64,000 nucleotides of DNA from JBPRGH01 sp051418055 (lineage in GTDB: Bacteria > Bacteroidota > Bacteroidia > Cytophagales > Cyclobacteriaceae). Shown here piece by piece: positions 8,986-17,460 of this stretch. Where the stretch lies: contig JBPRGH010000007.1 of NCBI GenBank assembly GCA_051418055.1, positions 162,845 to 226,844 on the forward strand, given 5' to 3'. The number at the start of each line of letters is the position of its first letter. The first letter of the stretch is position 1. The notes beneath the pieces are model-generated. The model did not search any database, was not told the DNA's origin, and saw only the letters and a program-made list of their open reading frames with translations. Both the position numbers and the translations under genes were made by a program.

Positions 8986-9402
8986 ATGCAGAACATTATA
9001 CACGTCCTTGATATTCAGGCCCCAAAGGATAAAGTTTTACATGCCTTAAATACAGAAGAAGGCCTTTCGCAATGGTGGACAAGAAAAGTTTTTTTTGAAG
9101 ATGATTCCAGTGGCCCAATTCATTTTGCTTTTATGGGAGACTTTAACCCTATAATGAATGTGGAGAATTCTGAAAATGAAATCGTTTGGAAATGTATCGA
9201 TGGTGTTCCTGCATGGAAAAATGATGAGCTAAGATTTCAGCTGCAGCTTTATAATGAGGGCACTACAGTTCAATTTACCCATCACTTTACTAATAATTTA
9301 AATGATGAGCAAGTAGGCAGGTTCAATTATATATGGGGTTATTATATGCAAAGCCTGCGGTTGTTTTGTGAAGAAGGCAAGGGAAGTCCGTTTGAGATAT
9401 AG
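8986..9402 (+). CDS. SRPBCC (AHSA1/START-like) domain protein
   Basis: 138 residues with the AHSA1 layout: an N-terminal strand IIHVLDIQAPKDKVLHAL, then EEGLSQWWTRKV, a central beta sheet and a C-terminal helix YIWGYYMQSLRLFCEEG. Such proteins have a hydrophobic cavity that binds small lipophilic ligands or, in Aha1 relatives, a partner protein. No ligand is assignable. It is divergent from the czcD operon and ends in an AT-word repeat. Confidence 0.8.
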   Translation: MQNIIHVLDIQAPKDKVLHALNTEEGLSQWWTRKVFFEDDSSGPIHFAFMGDFNPIMNVENSENEIVWKCIDGVPAWKNDELRFQLQLYNEGTTVQFTHHFTNNLNDEQVGRFNYIWGYYMQSLRLFCEEGKGSPFEI

Positions 9403-9442
9403 GTCTAGATGTTAGATTTTAGATAATTTTTTCCCAACTGAT

Positions 9443-10255
9443 TTACCCAAAGGCAACATCCAGTATCATCATTACAGTAAACCCTATTAAAACTCCCATT
9501 GTAGCAAGGTCGGTGTTCTTGTGTAACTGAGATTCGGGGATTAGCTCTTCTACTACTACAAAGATCATTGCACCTGCAGCAAAAGATAATGCATATGGCA
9601 GAAGTGGCTCCATTGTTATTACCGCAAGCGCTCCAATAACACCTCCAATAGGTTCGACAAACCCGGAGATCTGTCCATAGAAAAAACTCTTTCCTCTTGA
9701 CATACCTTCCCTTCTTAATGGTACAGACACAGAAACACCTTCAGGAAAGTTTTGAATCCCTATTCCTACAGCTAAAGCCACTGCACCTGAAAATGTTGTC
9801 ACTGAAACATCAGATGCAAGCGCCCCGAATGCCACACCAACAGCAAGTCCTTCAGGAATATTATGAAGTGTGATAGCAGATACCAGAAGTATACTTCTCC
9901 TCCAACTGGTTTTAGGTCCTTCAGCTTCCTCTTTAGGATAGCCAATATGCAGGTGGGGCAAAATTTTATCAAGGCCATAGATAAATATTCCTCCAAGCAT
10001 AAAACCAACGGCTGCCGGTATCCAGGAGGCAATCGGATCCTTCTCTGCCATTTCTATAGCAGGCGCCAGTAAAGACCAGAAGCTTGCTGCTATCATTACA
10101 CCTGCTGCAAAGCCCATCATCCAGTCAAGGACTTTACGGCTGATATCTTTGAAGAAAAATACAATAGAAGCACCCAGGGCAGTTACTCCCCAGGTAAATA
10201 AGGTTGCAATTAGTGCCTGAATAACAGGCGATTGTTCCCGAAGCCAGTCTATCAT
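9443..10255 (-). CDS. ZIP family metal transporter
   Basis: 270 residues with about eight membrane helices. The metal-translocating motifs are HNIPEGLAVGVAFG (TM4) and IQNFPEGVSVSVPLRREG (TM5), typical of bacterial ZupT/GufA-type ZIPs. His-His appears in the cytoplasmic loop only as HLHIGYPKEE, so the loop is short. Likely imports Zn, Fe or Mn. It lies 65 bp downstream of the hemerythrin gene on the same strand, so a shared transcript is possible. Confidence 0.9.
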   Translation of the reverse strand: MIDWLREQSPVIQALIATLFTWGVTALGASIVFFFKDISRKVLDWMMGFAAGVMIAASFWSLLAPAIEMAEKDPIASWIPAAVGFMLGGIFIYGLDKILPHLHIGYPKEEAEGPKTSWRRSILLVSAITLHNIPEGLAVGVAFGALASDVSVTTFSGAVALAVGIGIQNFPEGVSVSVPLRREGMSRGKSFFYGQISGFVEPIGGVIGALAVITMEPLLPYALSFAAGAMIFVVVEELIPESQLHKNTDLATMGVLIGFTVMMILDVAFG

Positions 10256-10320
10256 CTGCTTTATAACAGATAAAGAACCGGCTATTGTTTAAATCTAATT
10301 TTATTTAGAATCTATATCTG

Positions 10321-10767
10321 CTACTTCCAAAATTCATCTTGGGTATTTTCAACAAAACCTTCTTCCTCATGAACCTCATCTATTAGCTTCAACTGCTCTT
10401 CCGTAGCTATCTCCTGAATTTTCTGAAACAACGCCCTTTCCTCAAACCGAATGTGTGCTTCTAGCTCCTTTTCTAACCGCTCCAGTGTCTTTCTAACCTC
10501 TTTCTTCTCCTCAAAAAGCTTTTTCAAAAATACATGGTCAGCCAAAGCTTTCTGCACAAGCTCGCTATCATTACCAAGAACAGGGAAGATATGCTTCTCC
10601 TCAACTTCAAAATGAGGTTGAATATGATTTGGATAAAACCAATCAACATAGCGTTTTATTCTTTCTGGCTCCACTCCCTTTGCCAGTCCTGCCCTGATCT
10701 TCCATCCAAGGAGTAATCCATGATGATGTTGCCTGCTTAAAGGTTGTAATGATTTGTGACGACGCAT
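10321..10767 (-). CDS. Hemerythrin HHE-domain protein
   Basis: 148 residues forming one HHE cation-binding domain. The iron-ligand pattern is SRQHHHGLLLGWKI near residue 9-22, HIQPHFEVEEKHIFP, then ADHVFLKKLF and EAHIRFEERALF. Family members bind a non-haem di-iron centre and handle O2, NO or iron. It is adjacent to the Ric Fe-S repair protein, which contains a related domain, supporting a role in oxygen, NO or iron sensing or protection. The two are separated by a terminator. Confidence 0.85.
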   Translation of the reverse strand: MRRHKSLQPLSRQHHHGLLLGWKIRAGLAKGVEPERIKRYVDWFYPNHIQPHFEVEEKHIFPVLGNDSELVQKALADHVFLKKLFEEKKEVRKTLERLEKELEAHIRFEERALFQKIQEIATEEQLKLIDEVHEEEGFVENTQDEFWK

Positions 10768-10820
10768 TTTTATTTAATTAAATGATGAAAAGTTAACAGC
10801 TGAAGTGTAAAGTTGATATA

Positions 10821-10848
10821 AAAAAAGTGCAGTGCTATTAAGCACTGC
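10821..10848 (-). terminator. Terminator after ric
   Basis: On the minus strand an 8-bp stem GCAGTGCT with its complement (10841-10848 / 10829-10836) and a 4-nt loop is followed by AC and six T (10826-10821). It ends the ric transcript only 8 bp after the stop codon. Confidence 0.85.
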
Positions 10849-10855
10849 CTTTCAG

Positions 10856-11782
10856 TCATTTTACCGGACAGCTTGTAAATTTAACCGGCTTCTCCATACG
10901 TGGAAATAAAATATTATTTTCCAGGTGTATATGCTGATGCAGGTCTTCCTCGAATTCATGTAGCATATTATAAAGCAATTCAAAGGATGCGCAGCCATCA
11001 TGAGGAGCGTTATAATCATTGCACAATTCACGGATCCTCACAAGCATATCACCGGCTTCCTGATGCTCATCGTGAAGTATTTCCTCCAGTTTAGTCTTTT
11101 CAGGATAAATACCATCACTTTCATATTTTTTTACAGCTGGAAAATATTGATCCTCCTCCTTTTCCATATGATCATAAAGCTCAATGATCAATTGGTTAAA
11201 ACTTTCATTCAACCCTCCCAGCTGGGGATGGGCATCGCCATGAACTTTATATACCTTTTCAAGAAGCTCGATAACCTGTGGGGATTTTTTCCTGATATAA
11301 TTATGATGGTTATTTATGATAAAATCACATATAGCGCTGGCAGTCCAATCTTCAAAACGTAATGGCTGCTCTCTAGAGGGTTTTGCTTCTTTAACCTCAC
11401 GAAGTACCTGTTTATAATCTAATCCTTTTTCCTGACAAACATCATTTAAATATCGCTTTCCATTACAGCAGAAATCGATCTTATACTTTTGAAAAACAGC
11501 AGTAGCGGCCGGGTATAGTGCAGCAAGTTCGCCGATTGTTTTTTGTAGCTGTACCTTCTTGGTTATCCGGACTTTCCATACATCATCAATTCCACTTACT
11601 TCATAATCCCAGGAAAAAACATTTCCAAAAAGATGCTGTAACTGGTAATATAAAGGTTTTGGATCATGATCATTGATAAGGATCATATCCTGTCCACCTA
11701 CCAGCTGGTTCACCTGCTCGATTATGGTAGGATGCTTTACCTGCGGCGGTAAAACACGTGCATCTATAATAATTTGTTCCAT
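10856..11782 (-). CDS. ric: Iron-sulfur cluster repair di-iron protein with N-terminal DUF2249
   Basis: 308 residues in three parts. Residues about 1-76 are DUF2249-like (IIIDARVLPPQVKHPTI, FGNVFSWDYEVSG). Residues about 78-130 are the ScdA_N/DUF542 region with the double cysteine KIDFCCNG. From about 145 a hemerythrin domain carries spaced His residues (NHHNYIRKKSP, HPQLGG, ELYDHMEKEEDQYFP, DEHQEAG, HIHLENNILFP). The standard Ric/YtfE/ScdA length is about 220-240, so the extra DUF2249 makes a fusion. It repairs Fe-S clusters after oxidative or nitrosative damage. A promoter with an Fnr-type box lies upstream. Confidence 0.9.
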   Translation of the reverse strand: MEQIIIDARVLPPQVKHPTIIEQVNQLVGGQDMILINDHDPKPLYYQLQHLFGNVFSWDYEVSGIDDVWKVRITKKVQLQKTIGELAALYPAATAVFQKYKIDFCCNGKRYLNDVCQEKGLDYKQVLREVKEAKPSREQPLRFEDWTASAICDFIINNHHNYIRKKSPQVIELLEKVYKVHGDAHPQLGGLNESFNQLIIELYDHMEKEEDQYFPAVKKYESDGIYPEKTKLEEILHDEHQEAGDMLVRIRELCNDYNAPHDGCASFELLYNMLHEFEEDLHQHIHLENNILFPRMEKPVKFTSCPVK

Positions 11783-11837
11783 ATTGATAAATTTTTTAGT
11801 TTCTATTCAAATTTATCAGTATCAGGAAAGCTATTTT

Positions 11838-11851
11838 ATGATCTAAATCAT
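11838..11851 (-). promoter_or_regulatory. Fnr/Dnr-type box of ric
   Basis: ATGATCTAAATCAT is a clean ATGAT-N4-ATCAT palindrome. For ric (minus strand) a -7 element TAAATTTG lies at 11815-11808, with the box centre 29.5 bp upstream of it. The same distance is seen at the nos operon promoter, fitting class II activation. Confidence 0.65.
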
Positions 11852-11959
11852 CTAATGAAAAAAATTCGAAGGCACTAAGACACCAAGGCCTATGTATATT
11901 TTTATGGTTTAATAAATTGAAATTTATCTGCCTGTACCCTTGTCCTGGTGGTATTTTTT

Positions 11960-13177
11960 TTAATAAACATCGCGGTTGATAAAATTCTGCACTACAGAAA
12001 TTAAAAGTACCAACGGCATAACCAGGCTAACGATAAAAAGTACGATAAAATAATTGGGTATAACCATTCCAAAATTCATGATCAGCAATGGTTGTGATAC
12101 AAGCAGCAACTCACTTATGGTGAAAGAGAGAATAAACAATGCAAAAATTACCGGTGAGATTCTCCAGAAATCAAACTGCCGCAGCCATGCGAGCAGAAAA
12201 ACAGTGACAAAGCCAATAAACACCAGATGAAGATATGTGATCAGAAAATTTCTCACTTCATATACCAACACCGCCAGCTGAGGCTCAACCCCTACAAGCT
12301 GAAGTAAATTTTTAAATATAAAGCAGGTTATTGCAAAAACCATCACCCAAAAAACCATTTGGTCAACCTGAGACTTAAGATCTTTAACAATTCCCTTTAT
12401 AGATTTCCAGAAGTAAAATATCCCGACAACCTGAAATAAAGACGCCACCAAAGCTGCAAGGTACATAAAACCTGGGGGGGATGCCCATAAGGTAGAACTT
12501 GCATACGCCGGAAGACAGCATAAAGCGAATATCCAAAGAAATATACCACCTGCTTTGACATCAAAGTGTATATTACGCTGCTCCAAAAAATTATAAATCA
12601 AAGCAAAAATGGCAAATGTAAACCAGCCGTCATACTGCAGGTGCAGGTAGAAATAAATAGCCAGCTCATAAAATGGGCCTTCAATGCCTGTGGCCATTAT
12701 GTATCCTAAAGCAAAGGGACCTAATGAGCTAATCACCAGAAAGGCAAGGCTCCAATAAGCAAACTTTAATGAAAGCGGCTTTTCCTTCTTATATATGAGA
12801 AGCGTATCCCTTACAAAGAAAAATGCAAAAGCCCATGAAAGAAAAACATGCAAAGTTGAAAAGGTAATGGATACTGCAGCATATCCCTGGAGCGGAAAAC
12901 TGAACATCATTCCCAGCACACTGAACATAAAGCACCAGAAAAGAATATTATATTTCTTTATCTTATCAAACGTTTCAGGGATAAAACAAAATAGTAAGCC
13001 TGCATAAAGCGCATTAAATATCCAGCCAAGAAAAGCAACATGAGAATGCGCATGCAGAAAATATTTAAAATTAACACCGCTTATCGGATCTATAAACATG
13101 TAGCGCAGAAAAGCACCAAGAAAAGTGGCAATGAGTAAAAATATAATAGAGGTCCTGACCCAGAGGTTAATTCTCAT
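11960..13177 (-). CDS. Polytopic membrane protein with conserved histidines (heme-copper-oxidase/NnrS-like), last gene of nos operon
   Basis: 405 residues with about 12 predicted membrane helices. Conserved-looking histidine motifs occur at helix ends: LHAHSHVAFLGW (about 41-52), FYLHLQYDGWFTF (about 180-192) and TYLHLVFIGF (about 315). The arrangement recalls haem/copper-binding subunit I-like or NnrS-like proteins, but it is too short for a NorB and lacks its motifs. It closes the nos operon, 53 bp after the hemoglobin gene. A role in NO/N2O metabolism or haem-copper handling is inferred from context. Confidence 0.6.
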   Translation of the reverse strand: MRINLWVRTSIIFLLIATFLGAFLRYMFIDPISGVNFKYFLHAHSHVAFLGWIFNALYAGLLFCFIPETFDKIKKYNILFWCFMFSVLGMMFSFPLQGYAAVSITFSTLHVFLSWAFAFFFVRDTLLIYKKEKPLSLKFAYWSLAFLVISSLGPFALGYIMATGIEGPFYELAIYFYLHLQYDGWFTFAIFALIYNFLEQRNIHFDVKAGGIFLWIFALCCLPAYASSTLWASPPGFMYLAALVASLFQVVGIFYFWKSIKGIVKDLKSQVDQMVFWVMVFAITCFIFKNLLQLVGVEPQLAVLVYEVRNFLITYLHLVFIGFVTVFLLAWLRQFDFWRISPVIFALFILSFTISELLLVSQPLLIMNFGMVIPNYFIVLFIVSLVMPLVLLISVVQNFINRDVY

Positions 13178-13230
13178 TTTCTTAAACTACAAATTAAAAA
13201 TGATCAACAAACTAATCCATTTTTAATTCC

Positions 13231-13611
13231 TCATTCTTCATTTAATAATCCCAGGCTGTGCATCTTAAATTTAAAGATCCCGGCAATATTTTCCGCCTTT
13301 GTTTTGGCTTCCTCAGCTTTTTGGCCGGCAAATAATTCATCCACAGTAGAAGTAAACAGTTTTACCCATTGACGAAAATGATCCTCTGATAACGGTAACG
13401 CCATATGTGCATCAAAAGGTCGGCCTTTATAGGTTTGAGTGCCAAAAAGAAGTGTTTCCCAAAAATCATACATTTTGGGAAGGTGTGTATCCCAGTTAAC
13501 TGCAGCTACATCATTAAAAACCGGCGCGAGAAGTTTATCCTGATTGACTTTATCATAAAATGTATCAACCAGAAGCTTAACATCCTTTCTGTTTTCTATA
13601 TCCTTCTTCAT
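13231..13611 (-). CDS. Group 3 truncated hemoglobin
   Basis: 126 residues. The globin fold is indicated by LLVDTFYDKVNQDKLLAPVF (A/B helices), YDFWETLLFG (E region with Trp) and SEDHFRQWVKLF carrying the probable proximal His78. Group 3 (P) globins often lie near NO or micro-oxic respiration genes and bind O2 or NO. The start overlaps the end of the upstream NnrS-like gene by 4 bp, so translation is coupled. This places it inside the nos operon as a probable NO or O2 scavenger protecting NosZ. Confidence 0.88.
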   Translation of the reverse strand: MKKDIENRKDVKLLVDTFYDKVNQDKLLAPVFNDVAAVNWDTHLPKMYDFWETLLFGTQTYKGRPFDAHMALPLSEDHFRQWVKLFTSTVDELFAGQKAEEAKTKAENIAGIFKFKMHSLGLLNEE

Positions 13612-14714
13612 TTTTCCGCCAATTCTACAATTATGTTATTTACTTTTTTATTTTGGATTTTCTTAGATTCAGTCAACTTACTTACCACCAGAATAACCAT
13701 ACTTATAAAAAAGGTAAAAATAAATATCCCATTAAGAATACCTCCATAATACTTAAGCTCATATAAACCACCTATGTTCCCCATTACCCTTATAAGAAGG
13801 CTGACCTGGAGCAGTATACCTGAAATATATAAAGCCGGATGGTACGGATAAAAATTGAACTTTGCAACTCCGGGAAGTATAATGGGTGCATGGGCAAAGA
13901 TCATATTCATAACAAATCCAATAAAAAACACATGGACCAATGTATCGTAGCTGACGTCTGCATAACCACCAACTATCAGTAAAAGGCCATAAATTCCCAG
14001 CCAGATATATCCTAACCCCAGCATAATGGATGAATACCTATGGAGGCCTTCTTTAAAGACGCTCTTTCTTACCATGTCATGCCGGAACAACCAGATTACA
14101 ATGCCAACTATTGCTATACCGCCTATCAGCTGACCGTTTTTATGAAAAAATATCCCCAAAGCAACTACAGCAACAGTCAGCAATAACAACAGTAGCTGCT
14201 TCTGTAGTTTACTGACCGGTAAAAATTTTGTCAGCTCGAGGCGCTCACCAACAATAGTTAATAGCAAAAAGCTCAACCACCAGGGCAAAGCCATAGGATA
14301 TAGATTATACCTGATCACCAAAATATTTCCTATCAGCCAGCAAACGGCCCCTGCGAGCATTACATAAAAGCTGGTTTCTTTTATCCTGCTGAGGATATCC
14401 AGGTAAATATAGCATAAGCTAAAAGCGCCGATAGTGAGACAAATAATCGCTGACTCATGGAAACCCGTCAAAAAAAGCGGTAAACTGATCCCATTGATGA
14501 TCGGGAAAAGCAGAAAAAACCTTTGCTTTGCAGTAACCACACGCTCCAGCAGGATAACTGTACCCAAAAAGCTGCCTATCATTAATGCGCCATGCTCCCC
14601 TCCTACTCCTGTGTGAAGGTCAGACCAGCCAAGTCGGTTATACCCCGCAAAAATGCCGATGACCATAGATACAACAGCCAGAATAGCAGTTAATGGTACG
14701 GCAATTTTTTTCAT
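13608..14714 (-). CDS. NnrS-like polytopic membrane protein in nos operon
   Basis: 368 residues with about 12 predicted helices. Potential metal or haem ligands are in the first loop (GVGGEHGALMIGSFLGT, about 37-53) and in DTLVHVFFIGFVMNMIFAHAPII (about 265-287). The latter resembles the NnrS block in which a histidine begins a helix near another His. NnrS is a haem- and copper-containing membrane protein that reduces NO stress. The family call is tentative. The stop of nosY abuts this start and the globin gene overlaps its end, so it is a true operon member. Confidence 0.6.
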   Translation of the reverse strand: MKKIAVPLTAILAVVSMVIGIFAGYNRLGWSDLHTGVGGEHGALMIGSFLGTVILLERVVTAKQRFFLLFPIINGISLPLFLTGFHESAIICLTIGAFSLCYIYLDILSRIKETSFYVMLAGAVCWLIGNILVIRYNLYPMALPWWLSFLLLTIVGERLELTKFLPVSKLQKQLLLLLLTVAVVALGIFFHKNGQLIGGIAIVGIVIWLFRHDMVRKSVFKEGLHRYSSIMLGLGYIWLGIYGLLLIVGGYADVSYDTLVHVFFIGFVMNMIFAHAPIILPGVAKFNFYPYHPALYISGILLQVSLLIRVMGNIGGLYELKYYGGILNGIFIFTFFISMVILVVSKLTESKKIQNKKVNNIIVELAEK

Positions 14715-15494
14715 CTAAAAATCCTTTCTTCCTACTGTTCTAAATAAAAAGAATAATGGAAATACTACCCATAGAATTCCACAGAGCAATGTAATGGTAA
14801 TACCCAGTGGCGTTCCGAAAAATTTATTAAAAACCGCTCCTGTGAAACCAAATAAGGCAGAGATGTCAAGGTCCAGCATCATGGTAATACGCATCAGGTC
14901 AATCGGGTTGAACAATGTCAGCGCCATTGCCATCTTTTCAAAGGGGTAATCCTGGAAAATAACAAGAAGCATCAGAAATAATCCATCGTATAAAAGAGCC
15001 ATTGCCAGCCATACCAGTAATGCTATACCAAATCCTTTTGTACGGTTTTCATTCTTTATGGCAATCCAGAATGCCAGGGCGCTAAAAATAAACGTTAGCA
15101 GCACCCCTATGGCAATCAGCATAAGAAAATTGCCTATTGCTGAAGAAACAAAGACCCCATAGATAATAAACGGAATCCCTAGTCCCAGAACAAAACTTAA
15201 TGATAATGACACGGCCATACCAAGATACATTCCCCAGAACACATCGCGCCTCCTGACCGGTTGTGCAAGCAACAGCTCCACGAAGTCCCTGGAGTTATAA
15301 AAGTAGATAACGCCAAACATAATAGCCGTTAATGGGCTGAGGAACAATACAATGTTCATCAAGCTTATGATTGCTTTGGAAAGGTCATTGACATATAATA
15401 ATCCAAATGCTGCAACAAGGTAGAATAGCAGCGATATAATTGTCCAACGGCTTTTCAGCAGGTCTAAAAAACTATATTTTAATAACTTTCTCAT
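14715..15494 (-). CDS. nosY: Nos ABC transporter permease
   Basis: 259 residues with six predicted helices and an N-terminal cytoplasmic segment (LLKYSFLDLLKSRWTII). The DFVELLLAQPVRRRDVFWG loop is the usual coupling region of ABC-2/NosY permeases. With NosF it forms the ABC exporter that, with NosD and NosL, delivers copper (and perhaps sulfur) for the CuZ site of NosZ. Its start overlaps nosF by 4 bp. Confidence 0.9.
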   Translation of the reverse strand: MRKLLKYSFLDLLKSRWTIISLLFYLVAAFGLLYVNDLSKAIISLMNIVLFLSPLTAIMFGVIYFYNSRDFVELLLAQPVRRRDVFWGMYLGMAVSLSLSFVLGLGIPFIIYGVFVSSAIGNFLMLIAIGVLLTFIFSALAFWIAIKNENRTKGFGIALLVWLAMALLYDGLFLMLLVIFQDYPFEKMAMALTLFNPIDLMRITMMLDLDISALFGFTGAVFNKFFGTPLGITITLLCGILWVVFPLFFLFRTVGRKDF

Positions 15495-16219
15495 GAGGCA
15501 ATTTTCATTTCGGTTTCTTCGGTACTCATTAATATCTTCGCAATACTACGTTCCAGGTTATGCTCACCTGTTTGTTTTTTCATTTCACTAATAGATCCTT
15601 TGAAATAGATCTTCCCTTCCAGCAGGAATATCAGGTCATCAGTGATCTCCTCTACGAGCTCCATGATATGGGTAGTGATTAAAACTGTTTTTCCCTTTGC
15701 CTTCTCCTCAAGTATCAGGTCTTTTAACCTTATCATTGCCACGGGGTCAAGACCTACCGTTGGTTCATCCAGAATGATCAAAGGAGTATCAAACATAAAG
15801 GTAAGCACGAGATTAACCTTCTGCCTTGTACCTCCTGAGAGCTGGGACAATTTTGTTCCCATATGCTTGTGAAGGTCAAAAAGATCAATCAAATAATCCT
15901 CCCGTGATTCCTGGCCTCTGATATCCTTAATCATGGAAATAATATCGTTGATCTTAAGGTTATCAGGAAATCGGCTTACCTGTGGAAGATAAGAAATAGA
16001 TCTCCTGTAATTCCAGCTGTTTTTAACCGATTTACCATTGACAATTATTTCTCCTGCATCTATAGTATTTAATCCGACAACCGACTTTATCATAGTCGTT
16101 TTTCCGGAACCGTTAGGTCCTAATATAGAAGTGATCTTCCCTTCAGTAGCATAAAAATCGATCCCTTGAAGGACGTGGTTCTTTTTGAATGACTTATGTA
16201 AATTTCTTATTTCAATCAT
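15491..16219 (-). CDS. nosF: Nos ABC transporter ATP-binding protein
   Basis: 242 residues. Walker A is GPNGSGKTT near residue 34-42, signature LSGGTRQK, Walker B LIILDEPTVGLDP, and the switch His is in TTHIMEL. It powers the NosFY exporter. The gene overlaps nosD by 4 bp at its start and nosY by 4 bp at its end, so nosD-F-Y are translationally coupled. Confidence 0.93.
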   Translation of the reverse strand: MIEIRNLHKSFKKNHVLQGIDFYATEGKITSILGPNGSGKTTMIKSVVGLNTIDAGEIIVNGKSVKNSWNYRRSISYLPQVSRFPDNLKINDIISMIKDIRGQESREDYLIDLFDLHKHMGTKLSQLSGGTRQKVNLVLTFMFDTPLIILDEPTVGLDPVAMIRLKDLILEEKAKGKTVLITTHIMELVEEITDDLIFLLEGKIYFKGSISEMKKQTGEHNLERSIAKILMSTEETEMKIAS

Positions 16220-17451
16220 TTTATCTGATACATTAAAGGTTTTTCATCTATTAAATCTGCCGGTGTCATAGAAGGAATTACTTTTTCAGCATAATCGAGG
16301 ATCTCTATAAAGAAACTTCTCAGTAACAAAACAGAGGCATCAACCTCTCCTACTATATATGAAAAAAGCTTTACAGGACGATATGGAACATCTCCATAGC
16401 CATTCCTGTCCAGGTCATATCCCGAATATGAACTCCAGTAGTTTTCAATATAAGTATTGGTATTTCTTTTAGCGCTGGTGCTTATATCAAAAGTGTTGGA
16501 AAGGAAATTATTTCTGGTAATAACATTATCCATACTACTTCCTGCCATTTTTATTGCCCAGCCGTTCCGTTTAAAATCATTGTTCCTTAAGTTGCAGCGT
16601 GTAACACTTTCAGCATAAATGCCGATCGTATTCTGGTAAAATTCATTATTTTCAATAGTGCTATCATAGATCTCTTTTAGCAAAAGCCCATATGATGCAG
16701 TTCCCCAGTTAAGCCTGAATTTATTTTTTATCATAGTAATGTTCTTTGAAAACATCACGGCAACACCTGCCCCATTTGCTTCAAAAACATTCTCAATATA
16801 TTGGTTATTATCAGAAAACATAAAGTGAAGGCCATACCTGAGATTCCCTTTGCTGATATTATTTTCTATATGGCCATTTTTTGCAAACTCCAGATATATC
16901 CCATCCCTGTGGTTTAAAGCCTGATTGCCAACAATTTTCATTGAATCCGAATACCACAAATGAATTGCATTTCCTGATGAACTCTCCATTACTGCCTCAC
17001 CAATAATTATATTGTTTACTATGGAGCAGCCAAAACTGTTCTCAGCATAAATCCCAAAAAAAGTATTTTTCAGGATGTTATTTTCAACGATACTATGCTT
17101 CGATTTTTGCAATACAATTCCGGAACGTTCTTCCATATAACTCATGCCGGTGTTTTGTAAAGTGAGGCCGGAAACAACCACTTCATCTGCTTCCACCTGT
17201 ATTAACTCATATTTGTTCTCACCATCCAGTACAGGGTTATCTATACCTCTGACTACTAGTTTTTTATCTATTTTTATTGTTCCTTGCTTATATAGTCCCG
17301 GAAGGATAGAGATGGTATCTCCGGGGCTGGCAGAGTCGATAGCAGCCTGGATACTACTATTCTGGCAATTAGAATTACAAACCAAGATTTCCTTGCCAAA
17401 TCCAACATATGATACAAATATTAGTAGTAATCCAAGCGCTATCCTGTTCAT
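16216..17451 (-). CDS. nosD: Periplasmic copper-processing protein NosD
   Basis: 411 residues from the ATG at 17451; an in-frame GTG sits one codon upstream. There is a signal peptide (NRIALGLLLIFVSYVGFG). The body is a right-handed beta-helix with CASH/PbH1 repeats (NNILKNTFFGIYAENS, NNIIIGEAVM, NQALNHRDGIYLEFAKNG, NEFYQNTIGIYAES). C-terminal DLDRNGYGDVPYRP is the usual NosD end block. It is needed for maturation of the CuZ centre. It lies 9 bp after the nosL stop. Confidence 0.93.
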   Translation of the reverse strand: MNRIALGLLLIFVSYVGFGKEILVCNSNCQNSSIQAAIDSASPGDTISILPGLYKQGTIKIDKKLVVRGIDNPVLDGENKYELIQVEADEVVVSGLTLQNTGMSYMEERSGIVLQKSKHSIVENNILKNTFFGIYAENSFGCSIVNNIIIGEAVMESSSGNAIHLWYSDSMKIVGNQALNHRDGIYLEFAKNGHIENNISKGNLRYGLHFMFSDNNQYIENVFEANGAGVAVMFSKNITMIKNKFRLNWGTASYGLLLKEIYDSTIENNEFYQNTIGIYAESVTRCNLRNNDFKRNGWAIKMAGSSMDNVITRNNFLSNTFDISTSAKRNTNTYIENYWSSYSGYDLDRNGYGDVPYRPVKLFSYIVGEVDASVLLLRSFFIEILDYAEKVIPSMTPADLIDEKPLMYQIK

Positions 17452-17460
17452 CACTGAGCT

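Noticed and set aside
11960..13177. NO reductase NorB
   Set aside because: Only 405 residues with a different histidine pattern, and no NorB catalytic motifs.
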